A stretch of DNA of 64,000 nucleotides from Paraburkholderia caballeronis (GTDB lineage: Bacteria > Pseudomonadota > Gammaproteobacteria > Burkholderiales > Burkholderiaceae): the NCBI RefSeq assembly GCF_900104845.1, contig NZ_FNSR01000003.1, forward strand, positions 248,001 to 312,000. The letters are read 5' to 3'. Position numbers and translations under genes: made by a program. Positions 1 through 8,208 of the stretch are shown here, piece by piece (position 1 is the first letter of the stretch; the number at the start of each line of letters is the position of its first letter). The notes beneath the pieces were generated by a model, which searched no databases, was not told the DNA's origin, and saw only the letters and a list, made by a program, of their open reading frames with translations.

Positions 1-17
1 CCCTCACCTCTCAGACG

Positions 18-33
18 ATCTCCACGTGGAGAT
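18..33. promoter_or_regulatory. parS-like palindrome, distal copy
   Basis: A perfect 16-bp palindrome, ATCTCCACGTGGAGAT, stands about 230 bp upstream of parA. The central CTCCACGTGGAG is repeated at 204-227. CACGTG-centred palindromes are the usual form of ParB binding sites (parS), and Burkholderia secondary replicons are known to use their own parS variants next to parAB. That this is the cognate parS is inference from position and symmetry. Confidence 0.6.
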
Positions 34-203
34 TTCCCCCGCCGCGCCTCAGACATACATTCATCCACCTCTTAGCTCTCATTTCGCCACCATTCAATCC
101 CTCGATCGACTAACGTGCTACCGAAGGTTGCACTAAGGCCACATAAATTGGCGATGAACCTAGAATTTACTTAAACTTGCCGCTAGACTCCGTCGTGTTG
201 CCT

Positions 204-227
204 GCGACTCTCCACGTGGAGAGTCGC
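204..227. promoter_or_regulatory. parS-like palindrome or par operator, proximal copy
   Basis: A perfect 24-bp palindrome with arms GCGACTCTCCAC and its reverse complement. The inner 14 bp match the copy at 19-32. It ends 32 bp before the parA start, so it could serve both as a ParB loading site and as an autoregulatory operator. The stretch between the two palindromes (34-203) shows no gene. Confidence 0.6.
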
Positions 228-259
228 TCGTGGTGAGCACGATTCAGCATGGAGAGCGT

Positions 260-943
260 ATGGGACTGGTAATCGCGGTTGCGAATCAGAAAGGCGGCGT
301 CGGCAAGACGACTACGACCATGAATCTGGCAGGGGCATTTCAGACCGAGGGATATAAGGTCTATGTCGCCGACGCTGACGGCCAGCAATCATGTATGAGC
401 TGGTGTGCCGCTGCCGGTCCGGAAACACCTCTGCCATTCCGTGTCGGCAGCATTCATCGGCTCGACAAGATGATCGGCCCGGAAATCGCGGCATTGGCCA
501 ATGACTACGATGTCGTCCTCGTAGATTGCCCACCCAATATCAGCGATCTGACGACCGCGCGTGTGCTTGCTGTCGCTGACGCAACCATTATCCCTACCGA
601 CGCATCTCCGATCGATATCTGGAGCAGTGAAGGGATGATCGAGTTGGTCGAGCGCACCCGCGTATCCAATCCGGCTGGTAAATTCGCTATTTTGTTGAAT
701 AAATCTAATTCGAAAACGCTGTTGCACACCCAGATGAGCGCCATCCTCGCCGAGAGCAACGTCCGGCTGCTTTCGGCGACGGTCAAGCAGCGCGAGTTAT
801 ATCGGCAGACCGCCGCGCTCGGGCGCACGGTATTCGACGTCCGCGGTGTCCGCGGCACGAAGGTGGCGCGCGACGAGATTACCTCTGTCTACAACGAAAT
901 ACTCGCACTCGTCCAGGAAGAGGAGATCGCCGATGGCAACTAA
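260..943 (+). CDS. parA: ParA-type partition ATPase
   Basis: A 227-residue deviant-Walker ATPase that would drive segregation of this replicon with ParB. The Walker A' motif K11-GGVGKT-17 carries the signature lysine, and the VVLVDCPP strand follows, with the aspartate near residue 89. There is no N-terminal helix-turn-helix extension, so this is the short ParA type, which usually leaves autoregulation to ParB. The start was placed at the ATG preceded by GGAGAG (251-256) rather than at the upstream GTG at 230. The stop codon overlaps the parB start by 11 bp, indicating translational coupling. The family is clear; replicon identity is inferred. Confidence 0.93.
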   Translation: MGLVIAVANQKGGVGKTTTTMNLAGAFQTEGYKVYVADADGQQSCMSWCAAAGPETPLPFRVGSIHRLDKMIGPEIAALANDYDVVLVDCPPNISDLTTARVLAVADATIIPTDASPIDIWSSEGMIELVERTRVSNPAGKFAILLNKSNSKTLLHTQMSAILAESNVRLLSATVKQRELYRQTAALGRTVFDVRGVRGTKVARDEITSVYNEILALVQEEEIADGN

Positions 944-1943
944 GCTCAATTTCACCAGCAAGGTCAGAGCCGGGATGGCGGTGGAGCGGGTTTCCGCCGG
1001 TGAGCGTCTCGCCGAGAGCGACGTCGTCGGCCAGGCGCTGCGCGACGCGGCGCCGGTTGTCGTGACTGACGCGTCGGTCGAATCGATCGCGCCGCAGCGT
1101 ATCCGCAAAATTCCGATTGGCGATGTCGTCTCTAATCCGTACAACCCGCGCGCGTTCTACAGCGCGGAAACGATCGACGAACTCGCGAACAGCTTCGCGC
1201 AGCAAGGCCAGATCACGCCGATCCAGGTCACACGCCTGCCGGAGTTTCCGGACAAATACGTGATCGTCGACGGCGAGCGCCGCGTTCGGGCCGCGAAATC
1301 GCGCGGCGACAAGTTCATCGACGCCGATCTGAAAGACGGTCTCGACAATCAGAAGCTCTACCTGCGCGCCTATCACGCGAACAAGGAACGCGAAGAGCAG
1401 ACCGTGTTCGATGACGCGCTCGCCTGGAAAAAACTGCTCGACGACCGCGTTTATGTCGATCAGGTGGAACTAGGCGTTGCGGTAGGGCAGGACCCGAAGC
1501 ACATCAGCAAGGTCATCGCGCTGACGTCGCTGCCGCCGTTCCTGCTCCAGCGGATGGCGCAGTTCAGCAAGGCGGTTGGGCTCGGCCACGCGTACAACAT
1601 CAAACTGATCCTCGATCGCGCGGGCATCAAGGTGGCCGAACACTGGTTGCAGCAGGTGATCGACGGGAAAGCGAGCGTGCGCAAGCTCGAAGCGGCGGCG
1701 TCCGCCGAGGCGGGCGCGCGGAGCGTCGGTCCGCGGCGGACGCACTATCAGTCGCGGGTCCAGTTCAATCGTCCGGACGGCGTCGCGCTGGGTGAGCTGA
1801 AGCTGTTCGGTGACGGCCGGGCCGAATTGAGCCTGAAGGGTATTTCTCCCGCCGACCAGCAGAAGCTCGCGGAGCGGGTAAAGACCGTGATCGACCAGTG
1901 GGCCGCGGAGCTTCACGCGCCGCAGAGCGATGTAGCGTCTTGA
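933..1943 (+). CDS. parB: ParB/Spo0J-family partition protein
   Basis: A 336-residue DNA-binding CTPase of the ParB family, the partner of the overlapping parA. The N-terminal ParB/Srx domain shows NPYNPR (about residues 68-73) and the nucleotide-binding box DGERRVRAA around residues 113-121. A helix-turn-helix region follows in the middle (about 150-210), with a C-terminal dimerisation region. The start ATG at 933 lies inside parA in another frame and has a purine-rich AGGAAGAGGAG ahead of it (916-926). The two CACGTG palindromes upstream of parA are the likely targets. No replication initiator gene lies downstream within view. Confidence 0.93.
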   Translation: MATKLNFTSKVRAGMAVERVSAGERLAESDVVGQALRDAAPVVVTDASVESIAPQRIRKIPIGDVVSNPYNPRAFYSAETIDELANSFAQQGQITPIQVTRLPEFPDKYVIVDGERRVRAAKSRGDKFIDADLKDGLDNQKLYLRAYHANKEREEQTVFDDALAWKKLLDDRVYVDQVELGVAVGQDPKHISKVIALTSLPPFLLQRMAQFSKAVGLGHAYNIKLILDRAGIKVAEHWLQQVIDGKASVRKLEAAASAEAGARSVGPRRTHYQSRVQFNRPDGVALGELKLFGDGRAELSLKGISPADQQKLAERVKTVIDQWAAELHAPQSDVAS

Positions 1944-2183
1944 GCGGCAAGAGCCGGGTCAGCGGAGTATCAGCGTGCATCGCCCGTCGCAACGAAATGG
2001 CTGTGACGGGCCGCGAGAACCCGCTGGCAGGCAAAGAACCCCTGCATAGGTCAGGTAGCGCCGGGTAGGACGTTCTGCCAAAAGTCGGGGAGGGCGGTTA
2101 TGAGTGGCGGTCCCGCTACCGAACGGACGCATGGGCATCAATCAGATGCCGGCCCGCATGAAAGCGGGTGCCGGATATAGTGA

Positions 2184-2220
2184 AAACGGCGAGCCATCAG
2201 GCTCGCCGTTTCCTTTTCCA
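2184..2220 (+). terminator. intrinsic terminator after parAB
   Basis: A 12-bp perfect stem (AAACGGCGAGCC, 2184-2195) closes with its complement at 2200-2211 over the loop ATCA, and is followed by a T-rich tail (CCTTTTCC). It lies 240 bp after parB. The symmetric A and T runs would also let it stop transcription from the right. Confidence 0.75.
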
Positions 2221-2480
2221 GCGGGGCAAACAGCGCGTCTAATAGGGTCGTGTGAAACATCCTGCATCAGAACGAAAAATCACTGTTTAATCAATAAAAA
2301 CAAGGGGTTGAGAAATAAATCCTAGAATGTTTCACGGTTCTCCGCACTGCAAGTGAGCCAAATGCGAGCCAGAACCCCATCATGACCTCACATGTATCTC
2401 CGTCGCGCCTGAATGTATTAAAAATAACGTAAAAAATAAAAATCGATACAGTCGGGGCGAGCATCCCCAAAAAACCACCC
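2221..2480. other. AT-rich intergenic gap beside the partition locus
   Basis: No convincing gene is seen between the parAB terminator and the GntR gene. The part from about 2265 to 2450 is markedly AT-rich for this window, with several A-runs and T-runs. In a replicon-maintenance neighbourhood such a stretch could be an origin unwinding region, but no DnaA boxes or iterons were recognised by eye. It may simply be a non-coding gap. Confidence 0.35.
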
Positions 2481-3191
2481 TCAATGAAACTGCCGGCCCA
2501 CGTATTCGATATGCGCAAGCATTGCCTGCTGTGCCGCATCGGCATTCCCGTCCCGAATCGCGTCATAGATCGACTCGTGCTGCCGCAACCGGCTCAACGA
2601 CTGCGCGGGCGCATTCGCATTGTTCAGCGTCGCATCGTACGTATTGCGCGCGATGTGATCGCGCAGCACCGCAATCACGCTTCCGTAAAACTGATCGAGC
2701 ATCTGGTTGTGTGAGGCTGCGGTGAGCGTCGCGTGAAATTCCGCGTCGGCGCGCGCCTCGGCGTCCACGTCGGCGTCGGACACCGCGTCGCGCATCCGGC
2801 AAAGAATCCGTTCGAGCGCCCGATGTTCGTCGTGCGTCGCCCGATGCGCGGCGAAACGCGCGGCCGCGCATTCGAACACCATCCGGAACTCCAGCGTCTC
2901 GTCGCGCAGCGGCGGGCTCTCAGAGATCAGTTGCAGCCACGGCGCGGCGATGCCAGTCGGCCGCCGTCGCGCGACATACACGCCGCTGCCCGGCCGCGTC
3001 TCCAGCAATCCCTTGCTGACGAGGCGCTGGATCGCCTCGCGCACCGTCGAGCGCGATACCGCGAGCGTGGTCGCCAACGCTCGCTCCGCTGGCAGCCGGG
3101 TGTCGACGGTCCATTCGCCGCGAAGAATGCCTTCTTCGAGTTGCCGCAGCGTGCGGGTCAGCACGCTGCGCGTATTCGAACCGCTGTCCAT
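2481..3191 (-). CDS. GntR-family transcriptional regulator (FadR/FCD type)
   Basis: A 236-residue regulator. An N-terminal winged helix-turn-helix (about residues 8-75) has the LPAER...VSRSTVREAIQRL core, followed by the wing GSGVYV. The C-terminal FCD helical domain shows an aspartate and histidines (DAEFHATL, then ASHN and QHESIYDAI) of the kind that bind a metal and a carboxylate ligand. The start was placed at the internal ATG with CTGGAG upstream; a longer N-terminus would begin at 3311 and run into the repeat array. It is divergent from the UxaA-family dehydratase and most likely controls it in response to a sugar acid. That link is inferred from position. Confidence 0.85.
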   Translation of the reverse strand: MDSGSNTRSVLTRTLRQLEEGILRGEWTVDTRLPAERALATTLAVSRSTVREAIQRLVSKGLLETRPGSGVYVARRRPTGIAAPWLQLISESPPLRDETLEFRMVFECAAARFAAHRATHDEHRALERILCRMRDAVSDADVDAEARADAEFHATLTAASHNQMLDQFYGSVIAVLRDHIARNTYDATLNNANAPAQSLSRLRQHESIYDAIRDGNADAAQQAMLAHIEYVGRQFH

Positions 3192-3311
3192 TGCGTCCGT
3201 ACTCCAGGAATTGGTCCGGCCAATTTGCGGCCGTATCGGGAGGTCCGCATGATGGCTCCGCATCAGGGCCAACGTCGGCGCGGAGTCCGCCCGATTGGCC
3301 GCATACAGCAA

Positions 3312-3654
3312 CCATCTTGCATGGGATCGGGCAGGCGCTGAAGCGCCAACTCCGGTCGATAGCTTTGCATGGGACCAGAGCAGGCGCTAAAGCGCCAACT
3401 CTGGTCGACAGCTTTGCATGGGACCAGAGCAGGCGCTAAAGCGCCAACTCTGGTCGACAGCTTTGCATGGGACCAGAGCAGGCGCTAAAGCGCCAACTCT
3501 GGTCGACAGCTTTGCATGGGACCAGAGCAGGCGCTAAAGCGCCAACTCTGGTCGACAGCTTTGCATGGGACCAGAGTAAGCGCTAAAGCGCCAACTCTGG
3601 TCGACAGCTTTGCATGGGACCAGAGTAAGCGCTAAAGCGCCAACTCTGGTCGAC
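3312..3654 (+). repeat. tandem array of a 49-bp hairpin repeat
   Basis: Six contiguous 49-bp units (3361-3409, 3410-3458, 3459-3507, 3508-3556, 3557-3605, 3606-3654) are preceded by one diverged unit (3312-3360). Each unit holds a hairpin with outer arms GACCAGAG and CTCTGGTC, inner arms GGCGC and GCGCC, and loop TAAA. Units 5 and 6 carry TAAGCGC in place of CAGGCGC; the rest are nearly identical, which implies recent amplification. The array ends 3-4 bases before the Shine-Dalgarno of the dehydratase at 3669. Single or double copies of the same element occur at 21778-21808, 30694-30741 and 37711-37812. Confidence 0.95.
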
Positions 3655-3668
3655 ACATAGGAGACGGA

Positions 3669-5198
3669 ATGATGGAACAGGTTTCGCTGGTAATCAAACT
3701 CCACGAAAACGACGACGTCGCAATCGCGCGCGGTGCAATCCCGGCCGGCGCCGTCATCGACGAACTCGGCGGTCTCGTCGTCATCGACGACATCCCCGCC
3801 GCGCACAAGGTCGCGATCCGCGACGTCGCGCAGGGCGCGCCGGTGCGCCGCTACGGACAGATCATCGGCTTCGCGACGCAACCGATCCGCGCAGGCCAGC
3901 ACGTGCACGTGCAGAACGTGTCGATCGGCGACTTCGACCGCGACTACGCGTTCGGCGAGGACGTAAGGCCGGTCGAGCCGGCGAACGCGCCGCTCACGTT
4001 CGACGGCTTCCGCCGCGCGGACGGCCGCGTCGCGACGCGCAACTACATCGGCGTAATCAGCACGGTGAACTGCTCGGCAACCGTGACCAAGCTGGTGTCG
4101 CAGCACTTCTCCACGCCGGGCGCGCTCGACGCGTACCCGAACGTCGACGGCATCGTGCCGATCACGCACAGCTTCGGCTGCTGCATCGACCACCACGGTG
4201 AAGGCATCCACCAACTGCGCCGCACGATCGGCGGTTACGTGAAGCATCCGAACTTCGCGGGCGTCGTGATCATCGGGCTCGGCTGCGAGGCGAACCAGAT
4301 GGGCGCGATGTTCATCGCGGAAGGCGTCGAGCCGGGGCCGCTGCTCGTGCCGCTCGTGATGCAGGAGGAGGGCGGCACGCAAAAGACCGTCGATGCGGCG
4401 ATCGCCGCCGTCGACAAGATGCTGCCCATCGCGAACCAGGCGGTCCGCGAGCCGCTGCCGGTGTCGCACCTGAACATCGCGCTGCAATGCGGCGGTTCGG
4501 ACGGCTACTCGGGCATCACCGCCAACCCGGCGCTCGGCGCGGCGGTCGATCTGCTGGTCCAGCACGGCGGCACCGCGATTCTGTCCGAGACGCCGGAAAT
4601 CTACGGCGCCGAGCATCTGCTGACGCGCCGCGCGATCCGGCCGGAAGTCGGCGAGAAGATCGTCGAGCGCATCCACTGGTGGGAAGGTTATGCGGAGCGC
4701 GAGAAGGGCAGCATCGACAACAATCCGACGCCGGGCAACAAGGCGGGCGGCCTGACGACGATCCTCGAAAAGTCGCTCGGCGCGGTCGCGAAAAGCGGCT
4801 CGACGCCGCTGATGGGCGTCTACCGCTACGCGGAACCGGTCGACACGCACGGCCTCGTGTTCATGGACGCGCCGGGTTACGACCCGATGGGCGCGACCGG
4901 CCAGATCGCGAGCGGCGCGAATCTCGTCGTGTTCACGACCGGCCGCGGCTCGTGCTTCGGCGCGAAACCCGCGCCGTCGATCAAGGTCGCGACGAACACG
5001 AAGATGTACCAGCGGATGGTCGACGACATGGACATCAACTGCGGCGAGATCATGGACGGCACCGCGTCGGTCGAGCAGAAAGGCGAGGAGATTTTCCGGA
5101 TGATCGTCGAAGTCGCGTCCGGCCGCGAGAGCAAGAGCGAAACGCTCGGCGTCGGCAACGAGGAGTTCGTGCCGTGGATGATCGGCGCGCAGATGTGA
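3669..5198 (+). CDS. UxaA-family (altronate/galactarate-type) dehydratase
   Basis: A 509-residue sugar-acid hydro-lyase. An N-terminal SAF-type domain (about residues 1-75) is followed by the large altronate/galactarate dehydratase domain, with the conserved stretches GLGCEANQ, QCGGSDGYSGITANPALG, NPTPGNKAGGL and TTGRGSCFGAKPAPSIKVATN. Family members are Fe-dependent dehydratases forming 2-keto-3-deoxy acids from altronate, galactarate and similar substrates. The length lies between E. coli UxaA (495) and GarD (523), so the exact substrate is left open. Translation starts at ATGATG behind AGGAGAC, which directly abuts the hairpin array. The divergent GntR gene is the probable regulator. Confidence 0.88.
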   Translation: MMEQVSLVIKLHENDDVAIARGAIPAGAVIDELGGLVVIDDIPAAHKVAIRDVAQGAPVRRYGQIIGFATQPIRAGQHVHVQNVSIGDFDRDYAFGEDVRPVEPANAPLTFDGFRRADGRVATRNYIGVISTVNCSATVTKLVSQHFSTPGALDAYPNVDGIVPITHSFGCCIDHHGEGIHQLRRTIGGYVKHPNFAGVVIIGLGCEANQMGAMFIAEGVEPGPLLVPLVMQEEGGTQKTVDAAIAAVDKMLPIANQAVREPLPVSHLNIALQCGGSDGYSGITANPALGAAVDLLVQHGGTAILSETPEIYGAEHLLTRRAIRPEVGEKIVERIHWWEGYAEREKGSIDNNPTPGNKAGGLTTILEKSLGAVAKSGSTPLMGVYRYAEPVDTHGLVFMDAPGYDPMGATGQIASGANLVVFTTGRGSCFGAKPAPSIKVATNTKMYQRMVDDMDINCGEIMDGTASVEQKGEEIFRMIVEVASGRESKSETLGVGNEEFVPWMIGAQM

Positions 5199-5523
5199 TG
5201 TGATGTGCTGATGGGCGGCGGCAGACCACCCGCACTCGCGGCGGCACAGGTCAACTGTCGCCCATCGGCCCCAGGCATTTCCCTCCACGGACAAAGGCGC
5301 GGCGTCCGCATCGAGAGGGGATAGCGGTTGCTTGCGCCGGCGGGCCGCACGTAGCGAAAGACCGCGAAAGCCGCGGGTTTTACCCGAAACGCCGCGTCGC
5401 CCGCGACCACGTCCGCCGCAACTTCCCCGTCCACTCCGGCACAACCGCCACCCCATTGCTACACTGTCCAGCAGACAGCGCGGCGGCCCGCGCGCCGAAG
5501 CACCCGGCACAGGAGGCAACCCG
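5199..5523. other. non-coding gap
   Basis: About 325 bp separate the dehydratase from the next gene. No gene, strong terminator or recognisable promoter was found. AGGAGG (5511-5516) just before 5524 is the Shine-Dalgarno of the following reductase gene. Confidence 0.4.
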
Positions 5524-6576
5524 ATGACCAACCGGAACAAGGCACTCGTGGCAGGCGGACTCGGCGTGATCGGGCGCCAGCTCGTCACGCATCTCGCGGC
5601 GCTGCCGGACTGGGAGCCGATCGGCCTGTCGCGCCGCGCGCCGGAACCCGGCGCGAACGCGCAATACATCGCGGTCGATCTGCTCGATCCCGACGACGTG
5701 CGAGCGAAGCTCGGCGATCTACACGACGTCACGCACATCTTCCATGCCGCGTATCAGGAGCAGCCTTCGCCGCAGGCGCTGATCGACGTGAACCTCCGCA
5801 TGCTGCGCAATCTGGTCGAGGTCGTCGCGGACGCGTCGCCCGCGTTGCGGCGCATCGTGCTGTACCAGGGCGCGAAATACTACGGCGCGCATCTCGGCCG
5901 TTTCAGCACGCCGGCGCGCGAGGACGACCCGCGCCACATGCCGCCCGACTTCTATTACGACATGCAGGACTGGCTGCTCGCGGAAGCGGCCGGCAAGCCG
6001 TGGGACGCGACGATCCTGCGGCCGGACGTCGTCTGCGGGTTCGCGCTCGGCAATCCGATGAACCTGTCGATGCTGATCGCCGTGTACGCATCGATCAGCA
6101 AGGAACTGGGTCTGCCGCTGCGTTTTCCGGGCACCGCGGCGTGCTACGAAAAGCTCGCGCAGGTAACCGACGCCGCGCAGCTTGCGCGCGGGTCGGTGTG
6201 GGCGGCGACCGCTGCGCCCGGCGGCGAGAGCTACAACCTGACGAACGGCGACCTGTTCCGCTGGAACCAGCTATGGCCCGCGATCGCGCGTTACTTCGAC
6301 ATGCCGCTCGCGGAGCCGCAGACGTTGACCCTGCGCGAGCAGATGGCGGACAAGGGGCCGCTGTGGACGCGGATGACCGCGAAATACGGCCTTGCGCCCG
6401 TGCCGTACGAACGCGTGGCCGCTTGGGCGTTCGGCGACTTCATCTTCCGCTGCGACTGGGACGTGATTTCGAGCACGACGAAGATTCGCCAGGCGGGTTT
6501 CCACGACGTGGTGGACAGCACGCCGATGTTCCTGCGCCTGTTCGACGAGTTTCGCGCGCGCAAGGCGATCCCATAA
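5524..6576 (+). CDS. PRISE-type atypical short-chain dehydrogenase/reductase
   Basis: A 350-residue NAD(P)-dependent epimerase/reductase-like protein. The dinucleotide-binding GGLGVIG is at residues 11-17. The conserved lysine is in QGAKYYG (K118), and the FYYDMQDWL motif (about 143-151) replaces the ordinary YxxxK. That arrangement is typical of the progesterone 5-beta-reductase/iridoid synthase (PRISE) group, which reduces activated C=C bonds of enones. The C-terminal half (SSTTKIRQAGFHDVVDS) also fits that group. The start is the ATG after AGGAGG. It stands alone with no obvious pathway partners, so the substrate is unknown. Confidence 0.8.
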   Translation: MTNRNKALVAGGLGVIGRQLVTHLAALPDWEPIGLSRRAPEPGANAQYIAVDLLDPDDVRAKLGDLHDVTHIFHAAYQEQPSPQALIDVNLRMLRNLVEVVADASPALRRIVLYQGAKYYGAHLGRFSTPAREDDPRHMPPDFYYDMQDWLLAEAAGKPWDATILRPDVVCGFALGNPMNLSMLIAVYASISKELGLPLRFPGTAACYEKLAQVTDAAQLARGSVWAATAAPGGESYNLTNGDLFRWNQLWPAIARYFDMPLAEPQTLTLREQMADKGPLWTRMTAKYGLAPVPYERVAAWAFGDFIFRCDWDVISSTTKIRQAGFHDVVDSTPMFLRLFDEFRARKAIP

Positions 6577-6726
6577 CCGGCTACCTGTCCCGGAACGCCG
6601 ATACGCCGTGCTTGCCAACGCCTGCGCGCAAAAGTAACGTCGAGGCCCGTCGAAGGCCGGTCCGGCGCGTCGCCCGGACGCGTGCCTTCGTCACGAACGA
6701 CTCACGACGACACAGGCAGACGAACC

Positions 6727-7755
6727 ATGACGAATTCCCCGCAGGCGGTCATCGCGATTCACGGCGGCGCAGGCACGATCACGCGCGCGTCGCTGACGGC
6801 GGACGCCGAGGCCCGTTATCACGCGGCGCTGCGCGACGTGCTCGCGGCCGGCCAGCGGGTGCTCGCGGACGGCGGCAGCGCGCTCGACGCCGTGACCGAA
6901 GCCGTGCGCCTGCTCGAAGACTGCCCGCTCTTCAACGCGGGGCGGGGCGCGGTTTATACCGCGGCCGGCACGCACGAACTCGACGCGTCGGTGATGGACG
7001 GCCGCACGCTCGCGGCCGGCGCGGTGTGCTGCGTGAAGCGCGTGCGCAATCCGGTGCTGGCCGCGCGCGCGGTGCTCGAACACGGCGAGCACGTGCTGTT
7101 CGCGGCCGAAGGCGCGGAGGCGTTCGCGGCCGCGCACGGCGTCGCGCTTGTCGATCCCGCGTATTTCGACACCGACGCGCGCCACGAGCAATGGCAACTC
7201 GCGCGCGACGAGCAGCGCGCGCTGCTCGATCACGACGGCGCATCGCTCGCCGCGCAACGCGGCGACGCGTCGGCCCCCGCGACCCCTGCGACCGAACCTG
7301 CGGCGACCCGCCTGCCGCACGAGCCGATCGACCCGAACCGCAAGTTCGGCACGGTCGGCGCGGTCGCGCTCGACCTGCACGGCCACGTCGCCGCCGCGAC
7401 GTCCACCGGCGGCATCACGAACAAGCGTCCGGGCCGCGTCGGCGACAGCCCGCTGATCGGCGCGGGATGTTATGCGGATGACGCGACCTGCGCGGTGTCC
7501 GCGACCGGCAGCGGCGAGATGTTCATCCGGATGGTCGCCGCCTACGACGTCGCCGCGCAGATCGCATGGCGCGGCGTGTCGCTCGAAGCGGCCGCGCACG
7601 ACGTCGTGATGAACCGGCTGCCTCGCATCGACGGACGCGGCGGCTTGATCGCGGTGGACGCGCGCGGCAACGTCGCGCTGCCGTTCAATACCGAAGGCAT
7701 GTATCGCGGCATCGCGCGCATCGGTGAAGCGCCGGTGACTTCGATCTATCGCTGA
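6727..7755 (+). CDS. iaaA: isoaspartyl peptidase / plant-type L-asparaginase
   Basis: A 342-residue Ntn-hydrolase precursor. The N-terminal AIHGGAGT and the NAGRGAVYT stretch, which forms part of the oxyanion and substrate pocket, are typical of the type 2 asparaginase family. Autocleavage is expected at FG|T209VGAV, which makes Thr209 the nucleophile of the beta chain; STGGITNKRPGRVGDSPLIGAG follows. Such enzymes hydrolyse beta-aspartyl dipeptides and asparagine in the cytoplasm. The start was placed at the ATG followed by ACGAATTCC. The linker before the cleavage site (about residues 170-200) is long and Ala/Pro-rich, as often seen. Confidence 0.9.
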   Translation: MTNSPQAVIAIHGGAGTITRASLTADAEARYHAALRDVLAAGQRVLADGGSALDAVTEAVRLLEDCPLFNAGRGAVYTAAGTHELDASVMDGRTLAAGAVCCVKRVRNPVLAARAVLEHGEHVLFAAEGAEAFAAAHGVALVDPAYFDTDARHEQWQLARDEQRALLDHDGASLAAQRGDASAPATPATEPAATRLPHEPIDPNRKFGTVGAVALDLHGHVAAATSTGGITNKRPGRVGDSPLIGAGCYADDATCAVSATGSGEMFIRMVAAYDVAAQIAWRGVSLEAAAHDVVMNRLPRIDGRGGLIAVDARGNVALPFNTEGMYRGIARIGEAPVTSIYR

Positions 7756-7975
7756 CCGGCGCATCCGAACCAGCGCGATACAGCGCCGATATCGCGCCGA
7801 TATCGCGCCCGCGAATGGTGCCTGCCCGGTGCGGACGCCTTCGAACGGTGCGCGTGCTGCCCAGCGAGTGCGCGCACAACGGCGCGATCACGTGCATGCC
7901 GGCGTCGCCGCCGGAGCGCCGCAAATCCTTGCGCGACGCGGCCGCATCGGCTCGCCAACATGTTCGCCGCAGCCG

Positions 7976-7993
7976 CTGGCACAGAACTCGCTT
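7976..7993 (+). promoter_or_regulatory. candidate sigma-54 promoter of the guanidine operon
   Basis: CTGGCACAGAACTCGCTT fits the -24/-12 pattern: TGGCAC, with GG and GC separated by exactly 10 bp. The -12 element reads TCGC instead of TTGC. It would start transcription about 35 nt before the riboswitch. A 7-bp inverted repeat, ATTCGCA...TGCGAAT (7994-8017), lies across the expected start site. Sigma-54 control would suit a nitrogen-scavenging operon. The call rests on motif and place only; no clear NtrC site was identified. Confidence 0.45.
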
Positions 7994-8037
7994 ATTCGCA
8001 TTCCGAGAGGTGCGAATTCGTTTGCATCATCTTAAGG

Positions 8038-8153
8038 ATCGCTAGGGTTCCGGTCGGGCAGTGCGCCCGATGGCTGGTCCGAGAGCAATCCGGTCTCGTC
8101 TTCCTTCCTGCAAGGCGGCGAGGCTCCACGGAGGGATAAAAGCCCGGGAGGTC
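8038..8153 (+). promoter_or_regulatory. guanidine-I riboswitch (ykkC motif)
   Basis: The leader carries the hallmark conserved segments of the ykkC/guanidine-I aptamer in order: GCTAGGGTTCCGG (8041), GGCTGGTCCGAGAGC (8072) and, closing it, CCACGGAGGGATAAAAGCCC with CGGGAG (8126-8150). These match the known consensus closely. This class binds guanidinium and turns expression on. It lies about 55 nt upstream of the first DUF1989 gene and predicts control of the whole downstream guanidine carboxylase operon. Confidence 0.95.
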
Positions 8154-8208
8154 GCGATGTCGTTCGTCGCCCTCTCGCGCATAGTCCCATTCGAATCAAG
8201 GAGCCTCC

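Noticed and set aside
2104..2325. 73-codon open frame downstream of parB
   Set aside because: It runs through the parAB terminator hairpin, has no Shine-Dalgarno and resembles no family; it is probably non-coding.
3312..3654. CRISPR array
   Set aside because: The 49-bp units are contiguous with no unique spacers, contain a hairpin, and no cas gene is near.
3534..5738. Very long open frame on the minus strand opposite the dehydratase gene
   Set aside because: It is Arg/Ala/Asp-rich antisense of a clearly conserved gene, a usual artefact of high GC. The same applies to 12782-15058 minus, 9668-11896 plus and similar long shadow frames.
7815..8045. Small open frames before the guanidine riboswitch
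   Set aside because: They overlap the candidate promoter and the start of the aptamer and have no coding signals.
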